From Stenogyne calaminthoides (Eukaryota > Streptophyta > Magnoliopsida > Lamiales > Lamiaceae): 64,000 nucleotides of DNA. The position numbers and the translations under genes are program-made. Numbering within the stretch: the first letter of the stretch is position 1; the number at the start of each line of letters is the position of its first letter. The stretch is taken from contig JBBCBC010000026.1 in NCBI GenBank assembly GCA_037126765.1, positions 11,520,418 through 11,584,417 of the forward strand, read 5' to 3'. Below the pieces are notes generated by a model. It did no database searches. It was not told the DNA's origin and was given only the letters and a program-made list of their open reading frames with translations. Shown piece after piece: positions 52,808-64,000 of the stretch.

Positions 52808-55800
52808 TCAGTTTCTTAACCAACTGGTGTTTGAGATCAGTCCACCAAAATATTCTGAGGCATTATCACCTAAGTCCAGTAGTCCTAGCTCATTGCATAA
52901 TTCTCTAAATCTGACTTCAGCTAGAGGCTTGGTTAAGATGTCTGCTCTTTTTTTATCAGTATGGATCTTCTCCATTCTGATGTTCTTCTTTTCTGCATGG
53001 TCTCTTATGAAATGGTGTCTGATGTCCATGTGCTTGCATCTCGTATGCAGAACAGGGTTCTGAGTGATAGCAATCGCACTATTACTATCACAGAAGATAG
53101 GTACATTGGTAGCAGTTATGCTGTAATTCCTCAGCTGCTGACAAAGCCAGAGCAGTTGGGAGCAACAGCTACCTGCAGCCATATATTCTGCTTCAGTAGT
53201 AGATGTGGCAACAGATGTTTGCTTCTCACGAGACCAACTTGCTTCCCAAGAACTGGCAAGTACCTGGTGTAGATTTCCTATCTATCCTACATCCTCCAAA
53301 ATCAGAATCAGAGTACCCACTAAGCTCTAGATTATCATCTGCTGAATACCATAAATCTAAATTTACAGTACCCTTCAGATACTTAAGCATCCGCTTAGTT
53401 GCTTCTAGGTGGCTTTGCTTGGGATTAGCCTGAAACCTAGCACATACACCTACTGCAAAAGTTATATCTGGTCTGCTTGCAGTCAGGTATAGTAATGAAT
53501 TAATCAAAGCCCTATGCTCTTTCTGATTAGTCTTCCTACCTCCTTCATCTGGATCCATCTTAAAAGCAGTAAATATTGGAATTCTGGATTCCTTGCAATT
53601 CTGAACTCCATACTTGGCCAACAAATTCCTTATGTATTTTGCCTGACAGATGAATATACCGGTATGAGCTTGCTTGACTTGAAAACCCAAAAAGTGGCTC
53701 ATCTGACCCATCATGGACATCTCAAATTTTCCTTGCATCAACTTACTGAATTTCTCACATAGCTTCTGATTGAGAGAACCAAATATAATGTCGTCCACAT
53801 AGATTTGAACCATGAGAATGTCTTCTCCATCTTCTATTCTGAACAAGGTCTGATCAATCAAGCCCTTGGTGAAGCCATTCTCTATCAAGAACTGAGATAG
53901 TGTATCATACCAAGCTCTAGGAGCCTGTTTTAGTCCATACATAGCATTTCTTAAACGGTACACCTGGTTGCTCATTTCAAAGCCAGGAGGTTGTTCAACA
54001 TAAACTTCCTTAGCTAGTACCCCATTTAAAAATGCACTCTTTACATCCATCTGATACACAGTAAATCCCCTATGAGCTGCATAAGCCAGAAACAGCCGAA
54101 TGGCTTCCAGGTGGGCGACTGGTGCAAAGGTTTCATCATGATCAATCCCTTCTGATTGTGAATATCCCTTAGCAACAAGTCTTGCCTTATTTCTGGTTAT
54201 CACATTGTGCTCATCCTTCTTGTTCTTGAAGACCCACTTAGTTCCAATCACATCTTGGCGAGTTGGTCTGTCTACAAGTTCCCAAACTTGATTCCTCATA
54301 AATTGTTCTAGTTCTTCTTGCATGGCTAGAATCTAGCTTGCATCTTGAAGAGCTTCTTCAACTGTGAGTGGTTCCTTCAAAGATAGATAACAGCAATATA
54401 TTGCACTTTCACCAATCTGATGTCTAGTTTTGACTCTATCAAATGGGTCTCCGATGATCAGATCAGTTGGATGACTGGTTATCCAGGTCCTTCTGTTCTG
54501 ATTATCATCAGTTTGGAGAACATCATCCTCATCTGATAAAGATTCATCACTAGAGACTGGGAGAGGTACTTGAGTAGGATCCACTGGCATGGACATATCT
54601 CAGCTGATGTTGGACTCATCATGTGCTGAAGTCTGTCTGCCGAAACATCAGGTGTTCCCCCTAAAACAGATGATTCAGTTGTTACTGTCTCAGCTGTACC
54701 AGCTTCTTCACTGATAGTTGTATGTACCTTGGGGTCTTTCTGACCTGGTGAATCATCAAGGTCAAAGTTAGGAACATATACAGTGACGTATTTTGAATCC
54801 TTTCCTTTGAGCCTTAGCCGATCCGTTTTTAGTGAATCTGGTTTGTCTGGCACATCTTGTTCTGTGGTAGATTTCTCTTGATCAGATGATGAATCATCAA
54901 AGACCACATGAGGTGTTTCTTCCACAACTAGGGTTTGTCTGTTGAAGATCCTAAATGCTTTGCTGGTTGAGGAATATCCTAAGAATATACCCTCATCTGA
55001 CTTGGCATCGAAGGTTCTCAACTGACTCTTCCCATTGTTGTGTATGAAACACTTGCACCCAAAAACATGGAAGTAAGAAACAAGAGGTTTTCTACCCTTC
55101 CACGGTTCATAGGGTATTTTGAAATGCATCTTAGTCAGAAAACATCTGTTCTGCGTGTGACATGTAGTATTGATATCTTCTACCCAGAAGCGGCTTTGAG
55201 TATCATGTTCAGCTAACATAGTGCGTGCAGCTTCTTTGAGTGTTCTGTTCCTTCTTTCTGCTACGCCATTCCGTTGTGGTGTTCTTGCAGCTGATGTCTC
55301 ATGCTGTATACCAAACTCAGAGCAAAAATCAGATATAAATTGGTTAAGGAATTCAGTACCTTTATCTGATCTGATTTTTACTATGCTGAGACCCTTTTCG
55401 TTTTAAATTTTCTTGAGCAGCTCGGGTAGTTTGGTTGTAGTTTAACTCTTCTTATACAAGAATATAACCCAGGTGAACTTGGAATAATCATCCACGACCA
55501 CCAGAGTGTACTTGCGTCCACTGAAACTGAGAGGTGTAACTGGTCCAAACAAATCCATATGGAGCAGTTGCAATACTCTGCTGGAAGGAGGAGAAGATAT
55601 CCCTTTGAATGAAGCCTTGACTTGATTTCCCTTCTGACATGCGGAACATGTCTGATCCTTAGAGAAAACTTCATTCGGGAGCCCTTCTACCAAGGACATC
55701 CTTGCTATCTTGTTAAGAGTCTTAAAGTTCAGATGGCTCATCCTCTTGTGCCAAAACTAACTGGAACTCTTAGAGCTTTTAACAATTAGGCATGCATTTC

Positions 55801-56203
55801 TTGGGCAACTGCTCCAATCTACTGTGTAAATCGTTCCTTTTCTTGAACCAATCAGTAAGATCTGTTGAGTAGCTCGATTTCTGACTGTGCATTTTTCTGT
55901 CGAGAATTCAACACTAAATCCATTATCGCAGAATTGTGAAACAGATAACAGGTTGTGCTTTAATCCATCAACATATGAAACTCCTGTGATCTGTACGTTA
56001 TCGTTCACTAAGGTTCCGACTCCTCTGGTATTACCAAAGTTATCGTCACCAAAGAGAACTCTAGGGCCTGGTCTTTCAACATGGTTGCTAAGGAGAAACT
56101 GGCTTCCAGTCATGTGTCTTGAGCATCCACTATCTATGTACCAGATAGCTGCCTGTTCTCCACCCTTATTTACCAGCCCCAAGCGATTCTGCAAACACTT
56201 CAA
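52808..56203 (-). pseudogene. pol: pol of element C: protease, integrase, RT, RNase H
   Basis: Minus-strand order. Protease: W-Y-I-D-S-G-C-S-R-H-M at 56140-56105. Pre-integrase with C-S-A-C-Q-K-G (55680-55650). Integrase core: H-M-D-L-F-G-P and D-D-Y-S-K-F (55570-55450), S-D-K-G-T-E-F (about 55360), then G-V-A-E-R-R-N with catalytic Glu (55270-55250) and G-C-K-C-F-I-H-N-N-G-K (55050). RT runs from W-V-F-K-N-K (54240) through M-D-V-K-S-A-F-L-N-G and Y-G-L-K-Q-A-P-R-A-W to the catalytic Y-V-D-D-I-I-F-G (about 53800). RNase H: S-D-S-D-F-G-G, then T-E-A-E-Y-M-A-A-G (53180) and a stop at 52808. Breaks are one frameshift near 53225, a stop at 54323-54333 and frameshifts near 54600 and 55400-55440. 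RT and integrase active-site residues are present. Lineage: SIRE-like. Confidence 0.88.
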
Positions 56204-58750
56204 ACTTTAGGTATCCCAGTAGAATCGGGTCCTGGGGGGTTAGAGGTACCTTTCGGGATCCAAACATATCTGGCACCTCTGTTGAAAACAGAAGGCTTAA
56301 TTTGTCTCCAATAGACATCTACATAGTCATATGTCTCTTCATATGCAATCTGGTTCGTATGATTATGAGTGTGAGCATTGGACAAATCAGAAGACTTGGG
56401 ATTTTTCATTGAAACTTGTCTTCTTTTAGTCCAGTGGGGCTCAGGTGCAGCAGCCCTAGGTTTCTGATTGTAAGGGTAGGTACGACTGCTACCATTAAAA
56501 GATTCATATCTTTCTGGCATAGTTGGTCTTAGAAGTTTACCCTTAGCTTGCTTGTTAGGCAGCTTGGACTGAGTCTGCATCAGCTGGGACTGTCCCTTTC
56601 GCGATGGTCCAGCCTGATACCTACTCTGCTGATTGGGCTGTGGTCTCCTCAGAAGAACTGGGTTCATCTGATGATACCTAGGCTGATGTCTGATTAGTTG
56701 AGGTTCATTTATGTTCCCTTTCTGATCTGACACTTGCCTTGCCTGATCAGCTGGTCCTTTTCCCTTACCAGATACATATTTGGTATTTCATGTATCTTAG
56801 TTAGAAACTCGTTTGGTTAAACTTTTCTGATGTGAACCAGACGGGACTTTTGAGGATCCAGAAGGGATTTCATACCCAAATCCCTTCTTGTCAGTCGGCG
56901 TACGAAAATAGTTGTTCAGATCTTGACCAGTTTTAGAAGATTTTGTGAAAACCTCTATTTTCTTACGTAGACCGTCCTCAAGAACTTTCAGATTCTCATG
57001 CATCCGGAAGAGTTCATCAAACTTACCCTGAAGAGATTTGAGTTCACTGGCTTGTTGTAGGTTGAGAGCCAACTTTTCCTTAACCAGCTTTCCCTGATCA
57101 GAAGAGCTGACCTTCTGAGACTCCAGTTCTGTGGTCATCTTCTGAACAGTTTCAGCTGATTTTAGTTCAGCTGCTCTACTTGCCTCAATTTCCTTAACAA
57201 GTCTGATGTTTTCAGCTCTCAAGTTATCGTTCTCAACTTCCACTCGTGTATAAGTATCTATTGCATTGGAAAGATCATCAAGCAATTGGTCATTGTAGAC
57301 CTGCAAGTTGACCTCTCCTGCAGATGTGCTCAACACATGTGGTGTGGAAGAAGGAGACACAGAAGGTTTAGAGAATACCTCGGTTTGATCTGATTCTCTG
57401 GCCATGAAATAGATGTCGTCATTAGATAAGAAGTTCAAATCATCGACATCGTCAGTTGTGGTAATCAGATAGAAATCTTCAACAGATGAATATCTAGAAT
57501 CATCCGATGGCAGATAAGAATCGTCAATTCCTGATGTGTCTGCAACCATGGCTTTTCTGTCTCGGTACCTTTGTTCTCTTCTCTTTCTTTGGGAGTCAGG
57601 TCTGGACAGTCAGCACTATAATGACCTGGTTTCTGACAGTTGTAGCATACTCTAGAATCTTCGGAGCTTCCTCTACCTGGAGAATCATGTCTTCTGTAGT
57701 ATCTGTCAGGAGACTTCCCATTCTGTCGGTAGTCAGAACCTTTCCTATCTGATCGATCATCACGTCTGCTTTCTTTTCGGTCATCTCTTCGATCATCTTT
57801 CCTTTCTTCAGAATGATCGTCCTTCCTTTCTTCTCTTTTGTTATCTCGGTTGTCTGATGAACGATATCTCTCTTGCGATCTGTCAGATGAACGTCGATCT
57901 CTTCTTGTATTTGCCCATCTGAACATTTGTTCTTTCCAGCTTTCTTGTCAGTAGGGCAATTTGTTCAGCTTGATTGATGATGTTTCCAACTGGTTCCACA
58001 ATTCGTGAACTGCTACTTGCTGCCTGAAATGCAACAGATTTGGAATTAGAAGTAGCTTCAGCTGGGACATCATCAGATCCTTGTCTCTCGAACTCATGGG
58101 CTTTCAAACTGAAGATTAAATCATTTGGTTTCATTGTAGCAATATCTTGACAGTCCTTAATCACGGTCACCTTGGTATCCCATTTCTTAGTCAGCGATCT
58201 GAGAATCTTGTAGTTGATATCCTTGTTTGACATTACTTGTCCGAGATCATGAAGTCGGTTGACTCCTCGTGTGATCCTTCCATCAAATTGATCAACGGTT
58301 TTGTTTGTCAGCATCTTAAGTTTCTCAAATACAACTAGCTCAGCTTGTAGTCTGCTGTCTTTGATTTGCTCATTGCCTCTGCAAATTTCAGCAAGCGTAT
58401 CTCAGACTTCCTTAGCTGTCTTCAGGTACTTCACTTTCTCTCTTGTAGTAGCATCCATAGTTTTCATGATGAGGTGTCTGGCAACAGTGTCCAGATTAGA
58501 TAATTTCCTCTCATTTGCATCCATCAGTGAGGGGCTCTTTCTGATTCTTTCTCCAACTGGTTGTGTAGGATCTCGTCCTGCTTCAGCTGGGTTAAAGTGA
58601 TAGATGATAATCGGTCCTATCTCAAGAATCTCATCCATTTTGTTGCTAATCACTCCCAGATGATCTCTCATGTCGATGGAACAATCTGTATACTCATCAA
58701 CAGAAAACATGGGTAGATTATGGTGCATATCCTGAAGTGTTATCCATGCT
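56204..58750 (-). pseudogene. gag: gag of element C
   Basis: From about 58750 on the minus strand: S-P-Q-A-W, N-E-R-K-L-S-N-L-D and a UBN2-type region (K-E-V-x-D-T-L, then K-M-L-T-N-K-T-V-D-Q-F). Next come a Ser/Ala linker and a very basic, Arg/Asp-alternating stretch (57926-57700: D-D-R-R-D-D-R, S-R-R-D-D-R). The zinc knuckle C-Y-N-C-Q-K-P-G-H-Y-S-A-D-C-P lies at 57650-57606. Then comes an acidic region and a long coiled coil (57300-56950), and a Gln/Pro/Lys-rich linker (56733-56204) that runs into the protease. One frameshift near 57900, stops near 58405 and 56790. This is the long gag form of SIRE-type elements. Confidence 0.85.
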
Positions 58751-58880
58751 TGTGGTGATTTTATTTTGTAAGAAAATGAGTTTTTTTTTAAAAATGGATT
58801 TCAAAGATCAGTTCAAGTGACCACGAAGGTTCTTCCTCAAGAACCAATGATATTCAAAGCCAGTGGTCGGAAGAACCATT

Positions 58881-58892
58881 GCTCTGATACCA
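58881..58892 (-). other. Primer-binding site of element C
   Basis: TGGTATCAGAGC on the minus strand, two bases from the LTR end: the standard plant copia initiator-tRNA-Met site. Confidence 0.92.
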
Positions 58893-58894
58893 CT

Positions 58895-60357
58895 TGTAGG
58901 TCCCGAACAGGTTTTGTGAGGGTTGAAGTCAAGAGGGGAGGGGTGAATAGACTTCAAAAACTTTTCGTGAATCAAGTGTGTTTTGCAAGTATGCCTGATC
59001 AGAGTGCGAAGTGAATCAGTTTGGACTGATATCCAACTTACTAATTTGTCAAGCAAATCAGTTTGGCGTCTATCAGTTTAACTGATGGTGCGGAAGATAT
59101 TAACCCGTGTGAAAACCAGTTTTAATAAAACAACAGTTCTAGCCAACAGTTCAGATCAGAAGACTAAAGTGTCAAGCTGATTAGATCAGGAGCTTGATGC
59201 TAAGCTGACCTGGCACAGAATATGCATGCAGATAACAGGTTGTGTGCAGGTGTGTAAAGCAAGATTAAAGGCACACAAATTTATAGTGGTTCGGACAACT
59301 TGTCCTACGTCCACTCTTCCCTATCAGCAGGGGCACCAACTTTACCAACTGGACTTAGTTTAATGTGTTAGTCCAACACAGTACAACCAACAGATATTTA
59401 ACGAGTTCACACTCAACCAATCCCAGAAATCTAATCTAGAAACCCTAGATAGAAATCCTGCTATAACAAACTTAATCTAACACAGTTTTGGTATAAGATT
59501 TGTTTTGTTCCAACTGGAATACTATCCCATCTTCTGATTAGCCTAAAGCTAGAGGATAAGTATTCTGCTAAGAACTAAGGGATGAACACTTAAGAGATAA
59601 TCTTGAACTTGTGTTCTTCTTGCGGAAATCTTGAGAGCTTCTGCTTGTGAATAATTTCCGTAACCTTACTCTGAAGGTTTGATCCCTTATTTATAGGCCC
59701 AGTTTCGAATTAGCTATTGGAGAGCAATTCAAACTTCGGTCTATTTTTAGGTAGGTTTGCAGGGTTGATATGATTCTTCTCAGAGGCGGTTTGGCCGAAA
59801 TCATGCAACTTTGTCCTTTCTAGCCGTTGAACATTGAGCCTCCAACCCTGAGTCCTATCAGTTCCAAACAGTCGTGTCGATCTCTCATAGGCTAGCAAGT
59901 ACCATTGAATCTGGTCTTGATAGGTTTTATGATTGTTGTCTGATCGACCTTTCTGAAAGTATAGTGAACTTTCAGAACACTTCTTGGACCTGAACAGATC
60001 AGGTGAACTGATCTGCCCTATTTGAAGTCTTCGGTTGTAAGTTATCTTAGCTTAAATTACTGACTTCATCTGATGTACTCTATCTGTCTTCAGTCTTGAT
60101 ATCTTCAGATCTTCTGTTCTTCTCTTCTGATCTTCATAGGTGAGCTTCATAACTGATCTTCAAGACTAAGAGTTATACACATTGAGTTCCCCCTCAATGT
60201 GTGATCTAATCTAACTTATACATCAGTTGTTCTATACATCAGTTATCAACTGGTCAGCCTAGTTCTCAATATAAAGCGTCAGTCAGCTAACAGTTTCTAA
60301 CTGGTCCTATTACATCTATTTTGGAACTTTTATCAAAACTTAATAAATTTCCCAACA
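58895..60357 (-). repeat. 5' LTR of element C
   Basis: 1,463 bases and the partner of 38311-39760. The minus-strand TATA box is at 59688-59695. It ends CCCAACA at 60357. Confidence 0.92.
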
Positions 60358-60635
60358 ATAATAATATAACATCCCGTAATAGGATGATTTTGACTGAGTT
60401 AAAGTATAACAGAGCTGAATTAAGCATGGAGAATGAAGTTTTGCTAAGGAAATTGAATGATGAGCAGCGTGTTATTTTTTATAAAATAATTAGATCAATA
60501 ACATCAGATTTTGTTGGAGTATTTTTTTGTATATTGTTATGGTGGTAATGAGAAAACTTTTTTACGGAAGACATTATCTGCTGGACTGCGATCTGAAGGT
60601 GAGATAGTATTGAATGTAGCATCCAGTGGCATAAC
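60358..60635 (+). pseudogene. Helitron helicase pseudogene copy iii, right part
   Basis: Continues the reading interrupted by element C: N-I-T-S-R-N, M-E-N-E-V-L-L-R-K-L-N-D-E-Q, S-D-F-V-G-V. The Walker A region has GGTAATGAGAAAACT, giving G-G-N-E-K-T. The homology ends at about 60633 in V-A-S-S-G-I, where another LTR-like sequence starts. Confidence 0.8.
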
Positions 60636-61166
60636 TGTTAGTGTTAGTGTCCTAGAGACAATCCTTTGTATGGATATAATACTAAGATAATATTCAGTGT
60701 TGGTTTAATATTATTGTTTGTTTAATATTAAATGTATGGCATTACACTTATTAGAATATTATGTTTGATTGTTTGCATTCGTTCTTATCTGTGTTCCCTT
60801 GAATCACTGTTGTCATTGAGTGTGTGAGAACTCAGATGACTTAAGCATGATTCTCAAATAGCCCCGATCAAGGATCATCGAGAATGGGATATTGATGATG
60901 CAATGGAGATTGGTGTGCGATCTGCATCATACTCTTAGAGAGTGTAGTAAGATCTCACTTACTCCGAGATACTAGGTATCTCATGATGGATGCACAAATA
61001 CCTTAGAGGGTATTGGTATACCTATCCGAGCAATCGTTTGATGTAGTTCCACAATATGTGTCTACGGGTGTCTCGGTTAGTGGGAGCGATGCGATACTCC
61101 TTTGACTTGAGGTCAATACGCACGACATGTGTGGAGTGATGAAATTTGACAATGACCGACGCTTAT
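60636..61166 (+). repeat. LTR-like fragment (unknown family) cut by element F
   Basis: Begins TGTTAGTGTTAGTGTCCTAG right after the helicase remnant and runs to the F insertion. TGTTAG start, CTTAGAGAGTGTAG and CTTAGAGGGTATTGG motifs and lack of coding potential suggest the 5' part of a copia-type LTR. I find no second copy in the window, so this is an inference. Confidence 0.45.
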
Positions 61167-63010
61167 TGTTGGGGTTATACTTGAAAGTATGTTTTTACTT
61201 TGTATAACCAAACTGTATTTCTGTCTTATTTACTGAAATAAATCATTTATCACCGATGCTTTAAATATCATTGAATGTTACATATATTTACTGCATAACT
61301 GTTTAATAAATAGTATGTGTTACATTGTAGTTAATTTAGTGATACCAGATCACAGAAGATTAAATTAACAGTCCCTTGTAACTAAAAGTACGTTGTTCAC
61401 GACCTAGATGGAAATGAACAATCCGTCGTGAAAGGTTGATGTGTAAGGCTCAGATTGGCTTGTCTTGACTAAGAGATTACACTAGTGCATGACTGATGCA
61501 CTAAATAGGACCTATAGGAGGATAAATTCTTCAGCACTGAATTAGGAAGAATTAGACCTCAGTGGTTCGTTATTTCTTAATCTTCGTCCCTTAAATAGGA
61601 TCGTGTGTGGTTAGTAATTATTTCTTTGACTTATGACGGGTAGAGAATAAATGTGATTCAATACTTTATATCTTGGGCAATATTATTGGTCACATGCGAT
61701 TGCTAAGATTTAATACGAAGAATCGTGTGCAAGTACGCTTGTTCGATTTGCCCCCTTGGGAGGTTCATAAGATTTATCATACCAAATCTTGCAAGTGGAA
61801 TTAGTTTTCGGTATGGATAATAATGTTGAACCGTTCCTTGACCAAGGACAAAAGATATTATTTAATGGAAAGTTATTTCAGTGGCTTGAATTAATTAATG
61901 GGCTGGATAATCTTAAAAACGGGAAATAATAACCTGGAGCCATATTAACAGTAATATGGGTTAAGATGGATAGTGCAATATTAATTATGTAGTGGGATTA
62001 ATTAATATTTATGGGCTTGAATAATATTGTGGCTCAATATTAGATATTCAAAGTCCATTAGAAGGTCCAATCTTAATTCTCCTAAAGGCCCCTCGAGTAG
62101 CTCAAACATAATGTCCAATAACTGAAAAATGTGTTTAAAATAAAATAAATTATGGTTGCTTATTTTTTTCCAATTTTTTCGAAAAACATGAATAAAAGGG
62201 GAGAAAGATTTTCTTTGAATTTTGTTATGGAATGAGGATATGTATTCTTGGAATACATGATTATCTCATTAAATTCAAGAAGTCTCCCACTTAGTTATTT
62301 ATGTAGGATTTTCGAAAATTATGAGAAATAAAGGGAAAGAAAGATTTTCTTGAAAAGATATTATGGAAGATATGTATACTTGGAATACAAGTATATCTCA
62401 TAAATTCAAGAAGATCCAAATCTTGGAATCTTTATCCTAAAATTTCGAAAATACCATAACAATAAGAGAGTGAAATTTTTATGGAATATTTTAATTATGG
62501 AGAAAAGAATATATTGGATATATATTCAAGATTTCTTGGAGATCAAGAAAGAGATTTTTCCTCCCTATTCCCCTAGTAAAAATCGGCCATCACCCTCTTA
62601 TAAAAGGGGATGAATTTTTTATCCACAAGTGCAATTCCATGTGTTGGAAAAATTAGAAATCCACAAAGGTGGTGCAACATAATTTTATTTTTCCCTTTTG
62701 TTAAATTGTTCGCGAGTTCCTACCACCGGATTGTTGAACAAGGACAAAGGAATACTTGAGAAGGTCTTTTGGTGTGTTCGTGTGAACGGGATCCATCTTC
62801 TCAATGGTTGTCACTCCGAGAGGTTAGTTCACGTAAACCCGTAGCAATTCCGCATGCGTAGAATTTATGTGAACTGTTTATATGCATGATTTGTTGTTGA
62901 ATTATTATTTGAATTAATATAGGATTAATTCATGCTAGTAATAATTGTTAGAATTAAATTTTTATTTAAATATTCATCCCGAATAGATCCGGGCAAATAA
63001 TTCCCCAACA
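61167..63010 (+). repeat. 5' LTR of element F
   Basis: 1,844 bases. TATA box TATAAAAG at 62599-62606, upstream of GGGGATGAATTT. The end GATCCGGGCAAATAATTCCC (then CAACA) matches the E LTR end in reverse. It is about 140 bases longer than the E LTRs. Confidence 0.9.
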
Positions 63011-63012
63011 AT

Positions 63013-63024
63013 TGGTATCAGAGC
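63013..63024 (+). other. Primer-binding site of element F
   Basis: TGGTATCAGAGC, two bases after the LTR end: the standard plant copia initiator-tRNA-Met site. Confidence 0.93.
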
Positions 63025-63299
63025 CTCGGTTTTGGGCTTTGAGTTTTAGATTGTAATTTAATTCATTTTCATTAAATTTAAAATTGGATAGTAGAATTGC
63101 TAGATCTTTTTTGCAGGTATCCAATTGTCATGGTATTTGATGAATGTTTATATTTATGCATGCATATAAATTGTGGTTTTTAATTCGATTCGTTCGAATT
63201 CGTTTTGCCTCGTGAGAAAATCCATGAGTAGATTAGGATTTGTTTGATTCGTTCAATGTAATAGACTAGTCTAGATCTTGGTTTATTTATTTTTGTAAA

Positions 63300-63690
63300 T
63301 AAATTATAACCGGATCGTGAGCAAAGACGGAGACAGAGAATTAAAGACGGACGACCAAGTGCCCAGATGTACGCAAGCCAAGGCGGAGCACGCTGGTTAA
63401 AGGAACGCTTAGCGACCGCTACAAGACCACCCAGCGATTGGATTCGGTAAGGATGATCTTAGCGCTAACGGATGGGTTGGGCAGACGCCCGCGTCTGGCT
63501 GGCTGTTGGCGGCTGTTGGGGCGAAGGACCGGATGCGGACGATCCGGCGACGCCAGCGCATGTGCCGAGGACGACGGGGGCGGGATGGCCGAGCCAGATC
63601 GAGGCATGCGCCTAGGCGCATGCGACTCGTGTTCCGAGTCGCGAGCTTCTCGTTTTTCCGGACGTCGTCCTAACCCAAAATGGAGGATGT
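63300..63690 (+). other. GC-rich leader of element F
   Basis: CpG-rich block between homologous AT-rich flanks. The upstream flank (AATAGACTAGTCTAGAT at 63269-63285) and the downstream flank (GTGCCCAATGTGTTTA near 63805 and TTACTAAGTATGTTT near 63920) both occur in E. The open frames in it overlap on both strands and look fortuitous. Confidence 0.7.
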
Positions 63691-64000
63691 TTTAAAGAAT
63701 TTATTGCGGTCGAGTGGGAGCTTTTCGAGACGAACGATGAAGGCTATGAAGACAATTTCTCAAGATCAAGACATGACAAAATTAACCGTGACAATTGGAT
63801 ATATGTGCCCAATGTGTTTAATTTTTGTTTTGATGTTTTGCATTATTTTGTTCTTATTTAAATTGTGTTTGAATATGCGATGCATGAGAAAGTGTTTTGA
63901 AAAATCTCACCTTCCAAAATTACTAAGTATGTTTAAATAATTAATTGACAATTTTATTCCGGATAATAAATTTTAATTAATTTTGACCTCCATGATTTAT

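Larger units (their letters stand above)
38311..60357 (-). mobile_element. Element C: SIRE-like Ty1/copia retrotransposon with extra ORF, carrying nested element E
   Basis: ATAAT flanks both ends (38306-38310 and 60358-60362). On the minus strand the order is 5' LTR (60357-58895), initiator-Met primer site, gag, protease, integrase, RT and RNase H (stop at 52808), spacer, promoter and intron, extra ORF (51937-39966, interrupted by E), polypurine tract and 3' LTR (39760-38311). Without E it is about 13.2 kb. It is the best preserved SIRE-like element in the window: RT keeps Y-V-D-D and the gag keeps its zinc knuckle. It is still broken by several stops and frameshifts. It inserted into a Helitron helicase remnant. 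Confidence 0.92.
61167..64000 (+). mobile_element. Element F: 5' LTR and leader of a copia element (E family), continuing beyond the window
   Basis: The LTR 61167-63010 begins TGTTGGGGTTATACTTG and ends CCCCAACA. A standard initiator-Met primer site (63013-63024) and a leader follow. The leader is homologous to that of E before and after a GC-rich block (63350-63680). gag is expected just to the right. The LTR matches the reverse complement of E and D LTRs. Because only the 5' end is here, its coding state is unknown. Confidence 0.9.

Noticed and set aside
63409..63695. Overlapping open frames in the F leader
   Set aside because: Same reasoning: GC-rich leader upstream of gag, no recognisable protein, both strands open.
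1..64000. tRNA and rRNA genes
   Set aside because: I saw no convincing tRNA A/B-box pair or rRNA-like conserved block. The tRNA-like matches are retrotransposon primer sites only.

Overview
This window is a plant nuclear, repeat-dense intergenic region. Evidence for a plant: Ty1/copia retrotransposons with initiator-tRNA-Met primer sites, a plant-type LINE with a reverse-transcriptase zinc-binding tail, Helitron Pif1-like helicase remnants with a U2-type intron, a hAT MITE and a small TRIM-like LTR element. A eudicot, perhaps an asterid, is a guess from memory of similar elements, not a demonstrated assignment. I see no intact host gene. One possible host exon lies at 25367-25492.

Layout from left to right. 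1-4961 is the 3' part of a SIRE-like copia element on the + strand (element 1): an extra ORF in the env position, a polypurine tract and a truncated LTR. 4978-7925 is a LINE 3' end on the minus strand, split by a solo LTR (D, 6099-7777, target duplication CCCCC). 7926-8690 is a decayed copia gag. 9056-25211 is an LTR element (H, duplication ATTAT) with an inverted LTR tip at its 5' end. Its one LTR is split by a 14.3-kb SIRE-like element (B, 10003-24305, minus strand, duplication GACACT). 25212-38310 is AT-rich and carries Helitron helicase pseudogenes, the TRIM-like element (30735-32092, duplication AATAT), a hAT MITE (33411-33942, duplication ATCATTAG) and several short repeats. 38311-60357 is a third SIRE-like element (C, minus strand, duplication ATAAT) inserted in a helicase pseudogene. 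C carries in its own extra ORF a second, unrelated copia element (E, 41368-50228, minus strand, duplication GGTTG). 60636-61166 is an LTR fragment. 61167 to the window end is the 5' LTR and leader of element F, of the same family as D and E, on the + strand.

Insertion order is readable from the target duplications. Helitron remnants came first, then C, then E inside C. H came before B. The LINE came before D.

Two points deserve most attention. First, all three SIRE-like elements carry a long extra ORF (about 1,000-1,200 codons) downstream of pol. In C it has its own TATA box and a 5'-UTR intron ending exactly at the ATG, and element 1 has the matching splice layout. Second, patches of the sequence, best seen by comparing the two LTRs of B, have lost CAG/CTG trinucleotides in a systematic way. 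This looks like methylation-linked basecalling error in unpolished repeats, so many apparent lesions in B may not be real.
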